Positions 1 through 6,785 of a DNA stretch of 14,121 nt are shown here, one piece after another (position 1 is the first letter of the stretch; every line of letters starts with the position of its first letter). The notes under the pieces were generated by a model that had not been told where the DNA came from, made no database searches, and was given only the letters and a program-made list of their open reading frames with translations. The stretch is from JAFGKM01 sp964403465 (GTDB lineage: Bacteria; Ratteibacteria; UBA8468; B48-G9; JAFGKM01). The stretch lies in the NCBI GenBank assembly GCA_964403465.1, contig CAYOFY010000039.1:1-14121 (forward strand), read 5' to 3'. The translations under genes were made by a program, and so were the position numbers.

Positions 1-2
1 TT

Positions 3-59
3 GTCAGGATATCTTCTCAGATGCTGAGGGTCAAAGGAATGAAGTGGGAGAAATACTGA
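3..59 (+). CDS. Possible 3' end of an upstream gene (partial)
   Basis: The window opens inside what may be the end of a plus-strand gene. The frame starting at base 3 stays open to a TGA at 57-59 and uses codons typical of the neighbouring genes (AGG, ATA, GGA, AAG, GTC). Its short tail ends in KGMKWEKY. A second frame, starting at base 2, is open to a TAA at 65-67 and cannot be excluded, although it uses codons that are less typical here. About 20 residues are too few to recognise a family. I prefer the first frame only on codon use. Confidence 0.25.
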   Translation, partial: VRISSQMLRVKGMKWEKY

Positions 60-78
60 GCGGGTAATCTCAATCCGT

Positions 79-107
79 TTGAAGAGATATTTCCATGGTG
101 TTAAAAT
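79..107 (+). promoter_or_regulatory. Sigma70-like promoter for the flavoprotein-hexosaminidase operon
   Basis: TTGAAG (79-84) and TAAAAT (102-107) are separated by 17 bases. They match the -35 and -10 consensus at 4 of 6 and 5 of 6 positions. Transcription would start near 114, leaving a leader of about 17 nt that contains the strong ribosome binding site GGGAGGGG (120-127) just before the ATG at 131. The position, between an apparent upstream stop codon and the first gene of a tight plus-strand run, fits an operon promoter. It was called by eye only. Confidence 0.5.
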
Positions 108-130
108 AGGAAACCTACTGGGAGGGGAAT

Positions 131-784
131 ATGAAAATTCTGCTTATTTCCGCAAGTCCGCGCAAGAACAAGAGCCAGACGTTCCTGCTTGCAAAGGAAG
201 TGGTGAGGGGATGCGAAGACGGGGGTACCGCAGAGATAGTCCACCTCTGCGACACGAAGATTGAATTCTGCCGGCACTGCGAGATCTGCCACAAGAAGAT
301 TCTCTGCTGCCCCATCAAGGACGACGTTTCCAGAATTCTCAGGATGATGCTTGAGGCGGACGGGATAATACTGGCAAGCCCGAACTACATAAACCAGGTG
401 CCGGGCCCCATGAAGACGCTTTTTGACCGCTCAAGCCATTTCATACACTGCCTGCGGCTCATGGACAAGTACGTTGCGGGCGTGGTCTCTTCGGGAAGCG
501 GGCAGAACAAGGAAGTCATGGATTACCTCAAATACTATTCCAACACATGCGGCGGCCAGTATGTGGGCAGCGTATCAGCGCGCGCTCCCGTAACCCAGGA
601 AAATCTTTCCGAGGCGTTCAAACTCGGAAGGAGATTCTGCTCGGCGATAAAGGCGGAAAGGGAGTTCCCTTCCCAGCTAAAGATAATAGAAGAACGAAAA
701 AAGCACTTTAAGGTGATAATGCAGAGAAGAAAAGACGAGTGGAAAGAGGAATACAGGTACTGGGTGGACAAAGGATGGCTATGA
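131..784 (+). CDS. Iron-sulfur flavoprotein / NADPH-dependent FMN reductase family protein
   Basis: This is a 217-residue flavodoxin-fold protein of the NADPH-dependent FMN reductase family. The first strand and phosphate-binding loop read MKILLISASPRKNKSQT (residues 1-17). The second FMN loop is LASPNYINQVPGPMKTLFDR (81-100), the usual SPxY...P..K.F.DR signature. Between them lies C47-x2-C50-x2-C53-x5-C59, followed by C60. This matches the compact CX2CX2CX4-7C cluster of archaeal and bacterial iron-sulfur flavoproteins, which bind a [4Fe-4S] cluster and pass electrons to FMN. The last ~40 residues are a charged tail rich in Lys, Arg and Glu. The ATG follows a strong Shine-Dalgarno sequence, and the gene ends in the ATGA overlap (781-784) that starts the next gene. 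It is probably a cytoplasmic redox enzyme. The physiological partner cannot be told from the sequence, and a link to sugar breakdown is only suggested by position. Confidence 0.88.
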   Translation: MKILLISASPRKNKSQTFLLAKEVVRGCEDGGTAEIVHLCDTKIEFCRHCEICHKKILCCPIKDDVSRILRMMLEADGIILASPNYINQVPGPMKTLFDRSSHFIHCLRLMDKYVAGVVSSGSGQNKEVMDYLKYYSNTCGGQYVGSVSARAPVTQENLSEAFKLGRRFCSAIKAEREFPSQLKIIEERKKHFKVIMQRRKDEWKEEYRYWVDKGWL

Positions 785-2136
785 GTCTGTTCTCCGGGGG
801 AAAATCCCTCGTTGCAGTCCGCGGAATTCATCTTGACCTGAAGGGACTTCCGCCGTCTTCCGCAAGACTTCCCGAACTCCTGGAAATAATGGCCGGTGCC
901 GGGATAAACTGCGTTCTTGTGGAGTGGGAGGATGCCTATCCGTGGAAAACGTATCCGGAACTGCGGAGCCGTACCGCCTATTCAGAGAGAACGGTTGACG
1001 CATTGCTCGGAAAGGCGGAAAAACTGTCCATAGAGGTAATCCCGCTGGTGCAGTCCCTCGGACATCTTGAGAACGTGCTGTCAAGGGAAAGGTTCAGACA
1101 CCTGAGGGAACTTGATAGCAATGTTGCCGAGCTGTGCCCCAGCAGGAAAGGCAGCGCAGAACTCATCATCTCACTGGTGGACGATATACTGAGTACCCAC
1201 GGCGGCAGGATAAAACGCTTTCATCTCGGCGGAGATGAGGCAGAGATGATGGGCTCGTGCAGAAGATGCAAAAAGACGGTCAGTCTTTCCGGCAAGGCCT
1301 CTCTCTATCTGCGGCATGTGACTCCGCTGCTTGAGCACCTCAAGGAAAAAGGAATACAGCCGATATTGTGGGACGATATGATGAGGGAATGGTCCCTGCG
1401 GGAACTGCGAAAACTCGCAGGGAAGACGGACCTCATGGTCTGGTGGTATTCCCCGGAGATTCCGGACAAGATAAAGAAAGCGATGACGAGATTTTCAAGG
1501 GCGGGGATAAATATCTGGGGCGCCTCTGCCTTCAAGGGCGCCGACGGAGTGACGGCTGACGTTCCAGATATGGATTTCCGCACGAGGAATATCCTGTCAT
1601 GGATAGACTCCTGCCGCGAGAATAAACTGGAGGGACTCGTGGCCACGGGATGGAGCAGGTACAATACCTTTGTCGTCCCGTGCGAAAGCATTGAGACATC
1701 TCTTGACTCCCTTGTCCTTTCGGCATGGGCGATGCAGAAAGGTTCCCTTCCACCGGGTTCCCGGAAAAAGGCATGGGATTTTTTGCGCAGCGGAAGGATG
1801 AAGAAACTTGCCGGCAAGAGGTTTTTTGAATGCAGGGACGCCGGCGCTGAACTCCAGCGGTGGAGGAAGGAATCGGTTGAGAAACTTATATACCACTGGC
1901 CGTACTCCGCCCATCTCTACGGGGAGAAAAGGCGGTACAACCCCCTTGAAGGAGAGAAAATCTCCCGGAGAATAGAGGATTGCCTCGCGGCCGGCCGAAA
2001 AGCCGCGGACAGATGGCGCAGGGCGCACAAAGGACTGGTTGACGGAGTCTGGCTTGAATATTACGTGGAATCAAGACTGCGGCCCGTGAAGGATTACGCA
2101 GGCACGTTGCTTGAAAAATTGTCAAGCAGAACCTGA
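781..2136 (+). CDS. Hexosaminidase D-like GH20 beta-N-acetylhexosaminidase
   Basis: A 451-residue TIM-barrel glycosidase resembling the hexosaminidase D branch of GH20, which removes terminal GalNAc or GlcNAc. From memory, the N-terminal block tracks animal HEXD closely: GIHLDLKGLPP (15-25), VLVEWEDAYPW (45-55) and EVIPLVQSLGHLENVL (85-100). The catalytic Asp-Glu pair of GH20 is D152-E153 in FHLGGDEAEMMGSC (147-160). WDDM (197-200) and WGASAFKGAD (246-255) fit later barrel strands, and residues ~325-451 form a helical tail. No signal peptide is seen, so it should be cytoplasmic, like HEXD. I chose the ATG at 781: it has AAAGG at a spacing of about 6 nt and forms an ATGA overlap with the flavoprotein stop. 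In-frame GTG 739 and ATG 775 lie further inside the upstream gene. The precise substrate is not predictable. Confidence 0.85.
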   Translation: MSLFSGGKSLVAVRGIHLDLKGLPPSSARLPELLEIMAGAGINCVLVEWEDAYPWKTYPELRSRTAYSERTVDALLGKAEKLSIEVIPLVQSLGHLENVLSRERFRHLRELDSNVAELCPSRKGSAELIISLVDDILSTHGGRIKRFHLGGDEAEMMGSCRRCKKTVSLSGKASLYLRHVTPLLEHLKEKGIQPILWDDMMREWSLRELRKLAGKTDLMVWWYSPEIPDKIKKAMTRFSRAGINIWGASAFKGADGVTADVPDMDFRTRNILSWIDSCRENKLEGLVATGWSRYNTFVVPCESIETSLDSLVLSAWAMQKGSLPPGSRKKAWDFLRSGRMKKLAGKRFFECRDAGAELQRWRKESVEKLIYHWPYSAHLYGEKRRYNPLEGEKISRRIEDCLAAGRKAADRWRRAHKGLVDGVWLEYYVESRLRPVKDYAGTLLEKLSSRT

Positions 2137-2157
2137 CAGCGATAAAGGAGATCAAAG

Positions 2158-3480
2158 ATGGCTCACGAATCAAAACTGAAGGTCGGTGCGGCAAAATACA
2201 ACATAACTCCGCCGCTGGACCAGGCGAGAAGACTCGGAGAAAAAGGGCTTGCAACCGATGTTATCGGGGAACTCTGCGCAAGGGCGACCGTGTTTGACGA
2301 CGGCAGAAACAGGGCGGCAATCGTCCTGCTGGATTTAAGCGAGTTCTTCCTCAACATCACAAAAGGCGTGAGAAAACTGGCAGGCAAGTGGACAGGCATA
2401 CCCGAGGAAAACATCATGGTCTGCGCCACTCATACCCATAATTCGGCAAAGATAATAGACCATGATGATCCATATGATACGGACGGTGTGATGATAGAAG
2501 ACAAAAAATTGAGTGACGAAACACAGGCATACCTTGATATGCTCTACCGTTATGCGGCAAGCGCCGTATCCCTTGCGGACAGCCGCCGCAGGCCGGCGAG
2601 AGGGAAAATCGGCGAAATATCCGTACCGGGAATCGGGAGTCCGCGGATGCGAATGAAGGACGGAAGCGTGGCAAGTCTGACCCATGCGGAAACGATGGAG
2701 CACTACAATATGGAGGACGCTGAATCCGTATCTCCTTATGATGATGCGTTGCGCGTGGCGGTATTTGAGGATATGGACGGGAAACTCATATGCGGAATGG
2801 GGAACTTCGGGTGCCACAATGCGCTTGCCATGGGAAGCACGACACTGAACAGCGATTATTTCGGATGGGCGGCGGAAAAAATAGAGAAAGAGGCGGGAGA
2901 CAGGTTTGTCTTCTCACTCATGGCAGGTCCTGAGGGAAACGTTCATCCCGCGGCATTTTTTGACCATGACGTCCCGGCAAGCGAAGCGGAATCCTTTGTT
3001 CCCGTGGCGGGCAGGATGCTCTATGACGCCATGAAGAAAACATGGGATAAACTTGAACCATTCAAAGCAGACGCCGTTGCCTCGGCGCGCAAGGAGGTAT
3101 ATTTCACCCTGCAGAAACCTCTGCCCTTGCGGGCCAGGAATTATCTCCAAAAACGCGGGATTACCGGCGGAAGGCAGGACGAAAAAGGCGTCTTCTCCGA
3201 ACTGCAGATGATACGGGTGGGCGATTTTGCAGTACTCGGGCTCTGCGGAGAGGTCTTCCACGAAATCGCGGAGAACCTCAGAAAGAGAAGTCCGTTCAAA
3301 TACACGTGGGTTAATTCCCTCTGCAACGACGAACTCTCATACCTGATGCCCGCCCACGAGCATAGAAGGGATAACGAATCCGGCAAGATGAACGTGCAGA
3401 AGGAGTTTGCCATCCCTGACGGAACCGCGGAAGGACTCATCTACGAGACATACAGGGAACTTTTTGCGCGCGCAGAATAG
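2158..3480 (+). CDS. Neutral/alkaline ceramidase-like protein (N-terminal domain family), catalytic Ser replaced
   Basis: A 440-residue protein of the neutral/alkaline non-lysosomal ceramidase N-terminal domain family. Recognisable elements are GAAKYNITPP (10-19), CATHTHN (89-95) carrying presumed zinc ligands, GCHNA with H220, LCGEVFHE with E365, and ELSYLMPAHE with Y395. These correspond to the His/His/Glu/Tyr zinc site of true neutral ceramidases. The nucleophile motif, GDVSPN in characterised enzymes, reads GNVHPA here (260-265), so the Ser position is His263. The protein lacks a signal peptide and is shorter than the secreted ceramidases (over 600 residues), so the C-terminal Ig-like domain is absent. 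It is probably a cytoplasmic metal-dependent hydrolase acting on something other than ceramide. Many distant bacterial members also lack the Ser, from memory. It starts 21 bases after the GH20 gene, with AAAGGAG upstream of the ATG, which supports one operon. Confidence 0.82.
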   Translation: MAHESKLKVGAAKYNITPPLDQARRLGEKGLATDVIGELCARATVFDDGRNRAAIVLLDLSEFFLNITKGVRKLAGKWTGIPEENIMVCATHTHNSAKIIDHDDPYDTDGVMIEDKKLSDETQAYLDMLYRYAASAVSLADSRRRPARGKIGEISVPGIGSPRMRMKDGSVASLTHAETMEHYNMEDAESVSPYDDALRVAVFEDMDGKLICGMGNFGCHNALAMGSTTLNSDYFGWAAEKIEKEAGDRFVFSLMAGPEGNVHPAAFFDHDVPASEAESFVPVAGRMLYDAMKKTWDKLEPFKADAVASARKEVYFTLQKPLPLRARNYLQKRGITGGRQDEKGVFSELQMIRVGDFAVLGLCGEVFHEIAENLRKRSPFKYTWVNSLCNDELSYLMPAHEHRRDNESGKMNVQKEFAIPDGTAEGLIYETYRELFARAE

Positions 3481-3513
3481 CATGGCACTGTTCCTCACAG
3501 GACAGGAAATACT

Positions 3514-3534
3514 GCATTTACCGGAAGGAAATGC
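3514..3534 (+). terminator. Weak hairpin between the ceramidase-like and TauE-like genes
   Basis: GCATTT (3514-3519) pairs with AAATGC (3529-3534) around a 9-base loop and is followed only by GTTTC. The stem is short and the T-run poor, so this is at best a weak terminator or an mRNA-processing hairpin. It occupies the largest gap (74 bases) within the first plus-strand run and could mark a partial transcriptional break before the TauE-like gene. Confidence 0.2.
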
Positions 3535-3554
3535 GTTTCACTGGAGGGAAGAAG

Positions 3555-3914
3555 ATGGCCAATATGATTTTTGTCCTGGCAGGGTTGGTAACCGGTATTT
3601 TCAGCGGTTTGATCGGTATAGGCGGCGGAGTGATCATCATCCCATTTCTGGTTTACATTATTGGATTTTCCCAGCACGCGGCACAGGGTACCACGCTCGC
3701 CATGATGGTCCCGCCCATCGGTTTTCTTGCAGCATGGCAGTATTATAGAAACGGGTATGTGGATCTGAAAGTGGCCGGCCTTATCTGTATTGGATTTTTC
3801 CTGGGCGGTCTTCTCGGGGCAAGGGTTGCCGCATATCTGCCGGACCTGCTCCTCAAGAAATTTTTCGGGGTTTTTCTCCTGGGTGTGGCTTTGAAGATGA
3901 TACTGGGAAAATGA
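3555..3914 (+). CDS. Half-size TauE/SafE (TSUP) family membrane protein
   Basis: A 119-residue, very hydrophobic protein corresponding to one repeat of the TauE/SafE sulfite/organosulfonate exporter family. Full-length members are usually ~250 residues with two such halves. The family marks are SGLIGIGGG (17-25) and AAQGTTLAM (42-50). Membrane segments are roughly at 4-36 (probably a re-entrant pair), 46-64, 71-95 and 100-117. A one-repeat protein would be expected to work as a dimer in the inner membrane; the substrate is unknown, and sulfur oxyanions are only the family default. I chose the ATG at 3555 because GGAGGGA (3543-3549) sits five bases upstream; the in-frame ATG at 3531 lies in a small hairpin and lacks a site. 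Codons differ from the neighbours, with more GGT, TTG and ATT, hinting at separate origin. The stop overlaps the next start (ATGA, 3911-3914). Confidence 0.83.
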   Translation: MANMIFVLAGLVTGIFSGLIGIGGGVIIIPFLVYIIGFSQHAAQGTTLAMMVPPIGFLAAWQYYRNGYVDLKVAGLICIGFFLGGLLGARVAAYLPDLLLKKFFGVFLLGVALKMILGK

Positions 3915-4789
3915 ACAAAAGGGTGCTCGGGATAGACGAGAACGGACTGGGACCTGTCATGGGACCCCTTGTTGTCACCGGCACCCTGTTAAGGCAGTCA
4001 GGCGAAGGCTGGTTTGAAGACATTTCGGACAGCAAGTCGTTCTTCCCTGCAAGAAGTGCGGACAACTTTTCAAAGATGGAGGAGACAGTCATATCAATCT
4101 TTCATCTCTGGAAGAAAGAGTTCCCCTCTTCCCCTGTTCAGATTCTGCATGAATTCTGCGGGAAACAGGATTGTCTGTCCGGAGCGGGCATCTGCCTGGA
4201 GAGCCTATCCGAAAGTTTTACCTGGGCGTCTCCGGAAAAAGCAAAGCGCAGATGCGGCGCATTCTCGGATTGGGCCGTCAAGAACAGCGTATCCATAGAG
4301 AGCATAAGGTCTTCCTGCGTCTGCACGAGGAGGATCAACGATTTTGTGGGCAAGGGCGATACGAAACTCTTCCTGGATTTTTTGACGTACTGCGGGATTG
4401 TAAGAGATGTTCCCGACAAGAAAGGACTTGAGGTCCATGCCGGCAAGATAGGCGGGCTGAAGTTCTACGCGAGGTACCTGCGGTACGGACTTCCTGATTT
4501 CCGGGTTGAGGTCATCGAGGAAAAGGAGGAACTCTCTTCTTACACGATGAAGGAAGGCAGCACTGGATTCCACATCGGCTTTATCATGGACGTTGAAAAG
4601 AAATCGTTCCCCGCCGCGCTCTCCTCCATCTCGGGCAAGTACGTAAGGGAGGTCATCATGGAAGGGATACGGAAGAAACTCGGGATAAAGGAGGATATAT
4701 CCGGATACCGGGACGGCAGAACGAAGAGATGTATTGCTTCACTCAGTTTCGAAAAATTCCCTGTTGACTGCATCCTCCGTCGGAAATAA
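3911..4789 (+). CDS. Divergent RNase HII-like protein (RNase H fold)
   Basis: A 292-residue protein related to ribonuclease HII/HIII. The N-terminus VLGIDENGLGPVMGPLVVTG (5-24) parallels the type 2 RNase H signature GIDEAGRGPLAGPVVVA, keeping the catalytic Asp-Glu pair as D8-E9. DSK (40-42) matches the conserved substrate-contact DSK. MDVEKKSFPAALSSISGKYV (226-245) parallels the GDxKxxxIAAASILAKV region, with D227 in the place of the fourth acidic residue. The third acidic site, normally vDG, reads EVHAGK (174-179), so that Asp appears lost. At 292 residues it is longer than typical RNase HII (~200-230) and contains nine cysteines. Type 2 RNases H cleave RNA in RNA:DNA hybrids and at misincorporated ribonucleotides, but activity here is doubtful. 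The start overlaps the TauE-like stop, and the gene ends directly against argS, which converges from the other strand. Confidence 0.72.
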   Translation: MNKRVLGIDENGLGPVMGPLVVTGTLLRQSGEGWFEDISDSKSFFPARSADNFSKMEETVISIFHLWKKEFPSSPVQILHEFCGKQDCLSGAGICLESLSESFTWASPEKAKRRCGAFSDWAVKNSVSIESIRSSCVCTRRINDFVGKGDTKLFLDFLTYCGIVRDVPDKKGLEVHAGKIGGLKFYARYLRYGLPDFRVEVIEEKEELSSYTMKEGSTGFHIGFIMDVEKKSFPAALSSISGKYVREVIMEGIRKKLGIKEDISGYRDGRTKRCIASLSFEKFPVDCILRRK

Positions 4790-4805
4790 TTACATCTCTT
4801 CCGGC
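4779..4805. terminator. Possible hairpin across the convergent stop codons
   Basis: GTCGGAA (4779-4785) and TTCCGGC (4799-4805) can form a 7-bp stem, including one T-G wobble, around a 13-base loop that contains both convergent stop codons (TAA 4787-4789 plus; TAA 4792-4790 minus). There is no clear T-tract on either side, so it is not a textbook intrinsic terminator. Because no intergenic DNA exists here, any terminator must lie in coding sequence. Confidence 0.22.
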
Positions 4806-6415
4806 AGGGAGATGTTGAGCAGTTCCAGCGCGAGAGAGAACACCTTCAGAAGGGCACTGACAAGAACGAGTCTTGCCTCCGTCAGTTCCCTGTCTTCCGT
4901 GACAACCCTGCGTTTATGGTAGTACGAGTGAAAAATCTTTGCGAGGTCAAGGAGGTATTCGGCGAGCAGGTGTACCCCGAAGGTATTCACGACGCTTTCT
5001 ATGGTGTCGGGGAAAAATACAAGTTTTCTGGCTATTGAAAGCTCTTCCGGCTCCTTCAGAAGGGACATGTCAGGACGGAGATTGCCGATATCAATCCCCT
5101 TTTCCCCTGCAAATTTCAGTATGTGCTTCATCCTCACGTACGCATACTGGAGGTAATAAACCGGATTCTCAACGGACCTTTTCTTTGCAAGTTCAAGGTC
5201 AAAATCCAGGTGGCTCTCGGCCTTCCTGAAGATAAAGAAGAACTTGGACGCATCCGGTCCCACCTCGTCCATCAACTGCTTCAGCGAGACAAACTGCCCC
5301 TTCCTCGTGGACATTGAGAGTTTCTCTTTGCCCCTGTAGAGGGTGGTTAACTGGACGATGATGAATCTCAGGTTTCCGGGATTGAACCCGAAACTTTCCA
5401 CAACCGCCTTTATCCGCGGGATGTATCCGTGGTGGTCCGGACCCACGATATTAACAAGGATGTCGTATCCCCTGTCAATCTTGTCCCTGTGGTAGGCGAT
5501 GTCCGGCGCGAGGTAGGTATATGAACCGTCGCTCTTGACGACCACCCTGTCCTTTTCGTCCCCGAAAGCGCTGCTTTTGAACCACCTTGAGCCCTCAGCA
5601 GAATATACGAGCCCCCTGCCTTCCAGGACGCCGAGAAGTTCTTCAACCCTTCCGCCCGCAAGGAAATCGCTTTCCTTTGTCCACCTGTCAAACGTGACGT
5701 TGAACCTCGCCAGGTCATTCTTTATATCTTCAAGTATGCGATCCGCGGCAAACCTGTCAAAGGAGATATTGTCGTCCTTTATCTCCCTGGCCATATCAAC
5801 GAGGTATTCCCCCTCGTAACCCTCCTCCGGTATGGCGCATTCCTTCTCCCCCTTCAACTGGCGGTAACGCGCCTTCAGCGACTCGCCGAGAAGTCTGATC
5901 TGCCTGCCGCTGTCGTTGAGATAATATTCTTTCGTCACCTCAAAACCGGCATATTTCAGTATGCGGGCAAGGGATTCGCCGAAGGCGGCCTGCCTGCCGT
6001 GCGCAATGGTCAGCGGTCCAGTGGGGTTGGCGCTGACAAACTCAATGAGGGCTTTCTTTCCTGCGGGTGGAAGAGGGGTCAGGCTTTTCCCCTCCGAAGA
6101 GGATATCCCAGAAAGCATCCGGAGATAGACATTCTTGTCCAGAAAAAAATTCAGGAAGCCGTTCCTCACCTCAACCTTCTCCATGAAATCCGGGGCGGAG
6201 GATATGATTTTCTCCTTCAGGGATAAAGCCACCTCCCCGGGAGTGGGATGCCGGGAGTCAACCGTCTTGAAGGCGATATTGGTGTAAAAATCCCCGAATT
6301 CCTCCCTTGCGGCAGGCATCACCTGTATCTCTTCCTCCGGCTGTTCCGGGAAGCCGGCATCCGCCAGCGCCGCCTTCACGACATCCCTAATCCGCTCCTT
6401 CACCCTCTTTTCCAT
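4790..6415 (-). CDS. argS: Arginyl-tRNA synthetase
   Basis: A 541-residue class I aminoacyl-tRNA synthetase that charges tRNA-Arg in the cytoplasm. The N-terminal ~90 residues form the additional ArgS domain (FGDFYTNIAF 40-49; NGFLNFFL 85-92). The catalytic domain carries EFVSANPTGPLTIAHGR (125-141), in which the HIGH signature is TIAH, and LSMSTRKG (366-373), the KMSKS-loop equivalent. GPDHHGYIPR (325-334) is another ArgS hallmark. Residues ~420-541 form the helical DALR anticodon-binding domain and end in NISLPEEM, a typical ArgS C-terminus. The length is normal for bacterial ArgS. The ATG at 6415-6413 follows AAGGG and overlaps the end of rbfA by 29 bases, so the two are cotranscribed and probably translationally coupled. 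The stop abuts the stop of the convergent RNase HII-like gene. Confidence 0.97.
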   Translation of the reverse strand: MEKRVKERIRDVVKAALADAGFPEQPEEEIQVMPAAREEFGDFYTNIAFKTVDSRHPTPGEVALSLKEKIISSAPDFMEKVEVRNGFLNFFLDKNVYLRMLSGISSSEGKSLTPLPPAGKKALIEFVSANPTGPLTIAHGRQAAFGESLARILKYAGFEVTKEYYLNDSGRQIRLLGESLKARYRQLKGEKECAIPEEGYEGEYLVDMAREIKDDNISFDRFAADRILEDIKNDLARFNVTFDRWTKESDFLAGGRVEELLGVLEGRGLVYSAEGSRWFKSSAFGDEKDRVVVKSDGSYTYLAPDIAYHRDKIDRGYDILVNIVGPDHHGYIPRIKAVVESFGFNPGNLRFIIVQLTTLYRGKEKLSMSTRKGQFVSLKQLMDEVGPDASKFFFIFRKAESHLDFDLELAKKRSVENPVYYLQYAYVRMKHILKFAGEKGIDIGNLRPDMSLLKEPEELSIARKLVFFPDTIESVVNTFGVHLLAEYLLDLAKIFHSYYHKRRVVTEDRELTEARLVLVSALLKVFSLALELLNISLPEEM

Positions 6416-6752
6416 CCCTTTCCCTTTTCAGTTCCGCAAGCAGTTCCTCAATGCGGAACTCCTTCCTTTCGTCATACACAAATTCTATCCTCGGCGTGTA
6501 CCTGATGACCAGTTTTCCCGCGAGTTTATGCTGGATGTAGCCGGTTGACTGGTTGAGACGGTCAAACGTACGCCCCTTTTCTTCCTCGCTGCCCATGGCG
6601 CTGAGACCTATCCTGGCATGTTTGAGGTCCGGGGAGATGTCAACGTAGGTTATCGTGAAAAATCCGATGTCCGGGTCTGAAAGCTCCCTTCTTATTATCC
6701 CGTCAATCTCCTTCCTCAGGATGTTTTCTATCTGCTTTTGCCTTCTGTCAAT
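6387..6752 (-). CDS. rbfA: Ribosome-binding factor A, probable ATT start
   Basis: RbfA is a small KH-fold protein that binds the immature 30S subunit and helps 16S rRNA 5'-end processing and cold adaptation. The protein has the full signature: RRQKQIENILRKEID, RELSDPDIGFFTITYVDISP, DLKHARIGLSAMG, and the C-terminal RYTPRIEFVYDERKEFRIEELL. No ATG, GTG or TTG lies near the expected start. An in-frame ATT at 6752-6750 follows GGAGGG (6766-6761) with an 8-nt spacer and gives a 121-residue protein beginning (M)DRRQKQIE, as in homologs; the preceding ATC (6755) is the other possibility. The upstream TTG at 6803 would give 138 residues but lies within or upstream of the promoter and has no ribosome binding site. 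The 3' end overlaps argS by 29 bases. Confidence 0.93.
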   Translation of the reverse strand: MDRRQKQIENILRKEIDGIIRRELSDPDIGFFTITYVDISPDLKHARIGLSAMGSEEEKGRTFDRLNQSTGYIQHKLAGKLVIRYTPRIEFVYDERKEFRIEELLAELKRERDGKEGEGAD

Positions 6753-6755
6753 GAT

Positions 6756-6785
6756 TTGAGCCCTCCGCGTGCAATGCCTTATTAT
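6756..6785 (+). promoter_or_regulatory. Candidate plus-strand promoter for ftsK, overlapping the rbfA promoter
   Basis: TTGAGC (6756-6761) and TATTAT (6780-6785) lie 18 bases apart on the plus strand, matching consensus at 4 of 6 and 5 of 6. The start point would be near 6792, leaving a 68-nt leader before ATG 6860. The -10 box covers the same bases as the minus-strand TATAAT, so the two promoters would compete. A second candidate, TTGCCT (6824-6829) with TAAATT (6847-6852) at 17 bases, would give an almost leaderless ftsK message. Confidence 0.33.

Noticed and set aside
739..780. An extended GTG start at 739 (or ATG 775) for the GH20 gene.
   Set aside because: It would overlap the flavoprotein by up to 46 bases without a good ribosome binding site. 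ATG 781 has AAAGG at proper spacing and the ATGA overlap used by other genes here.
1305..1817. A 170-codon minus-strand open frame within the GH20 gene.
   Set aside because: It is a shadow of a well-supported gene on the plus strand, with no plausible product.
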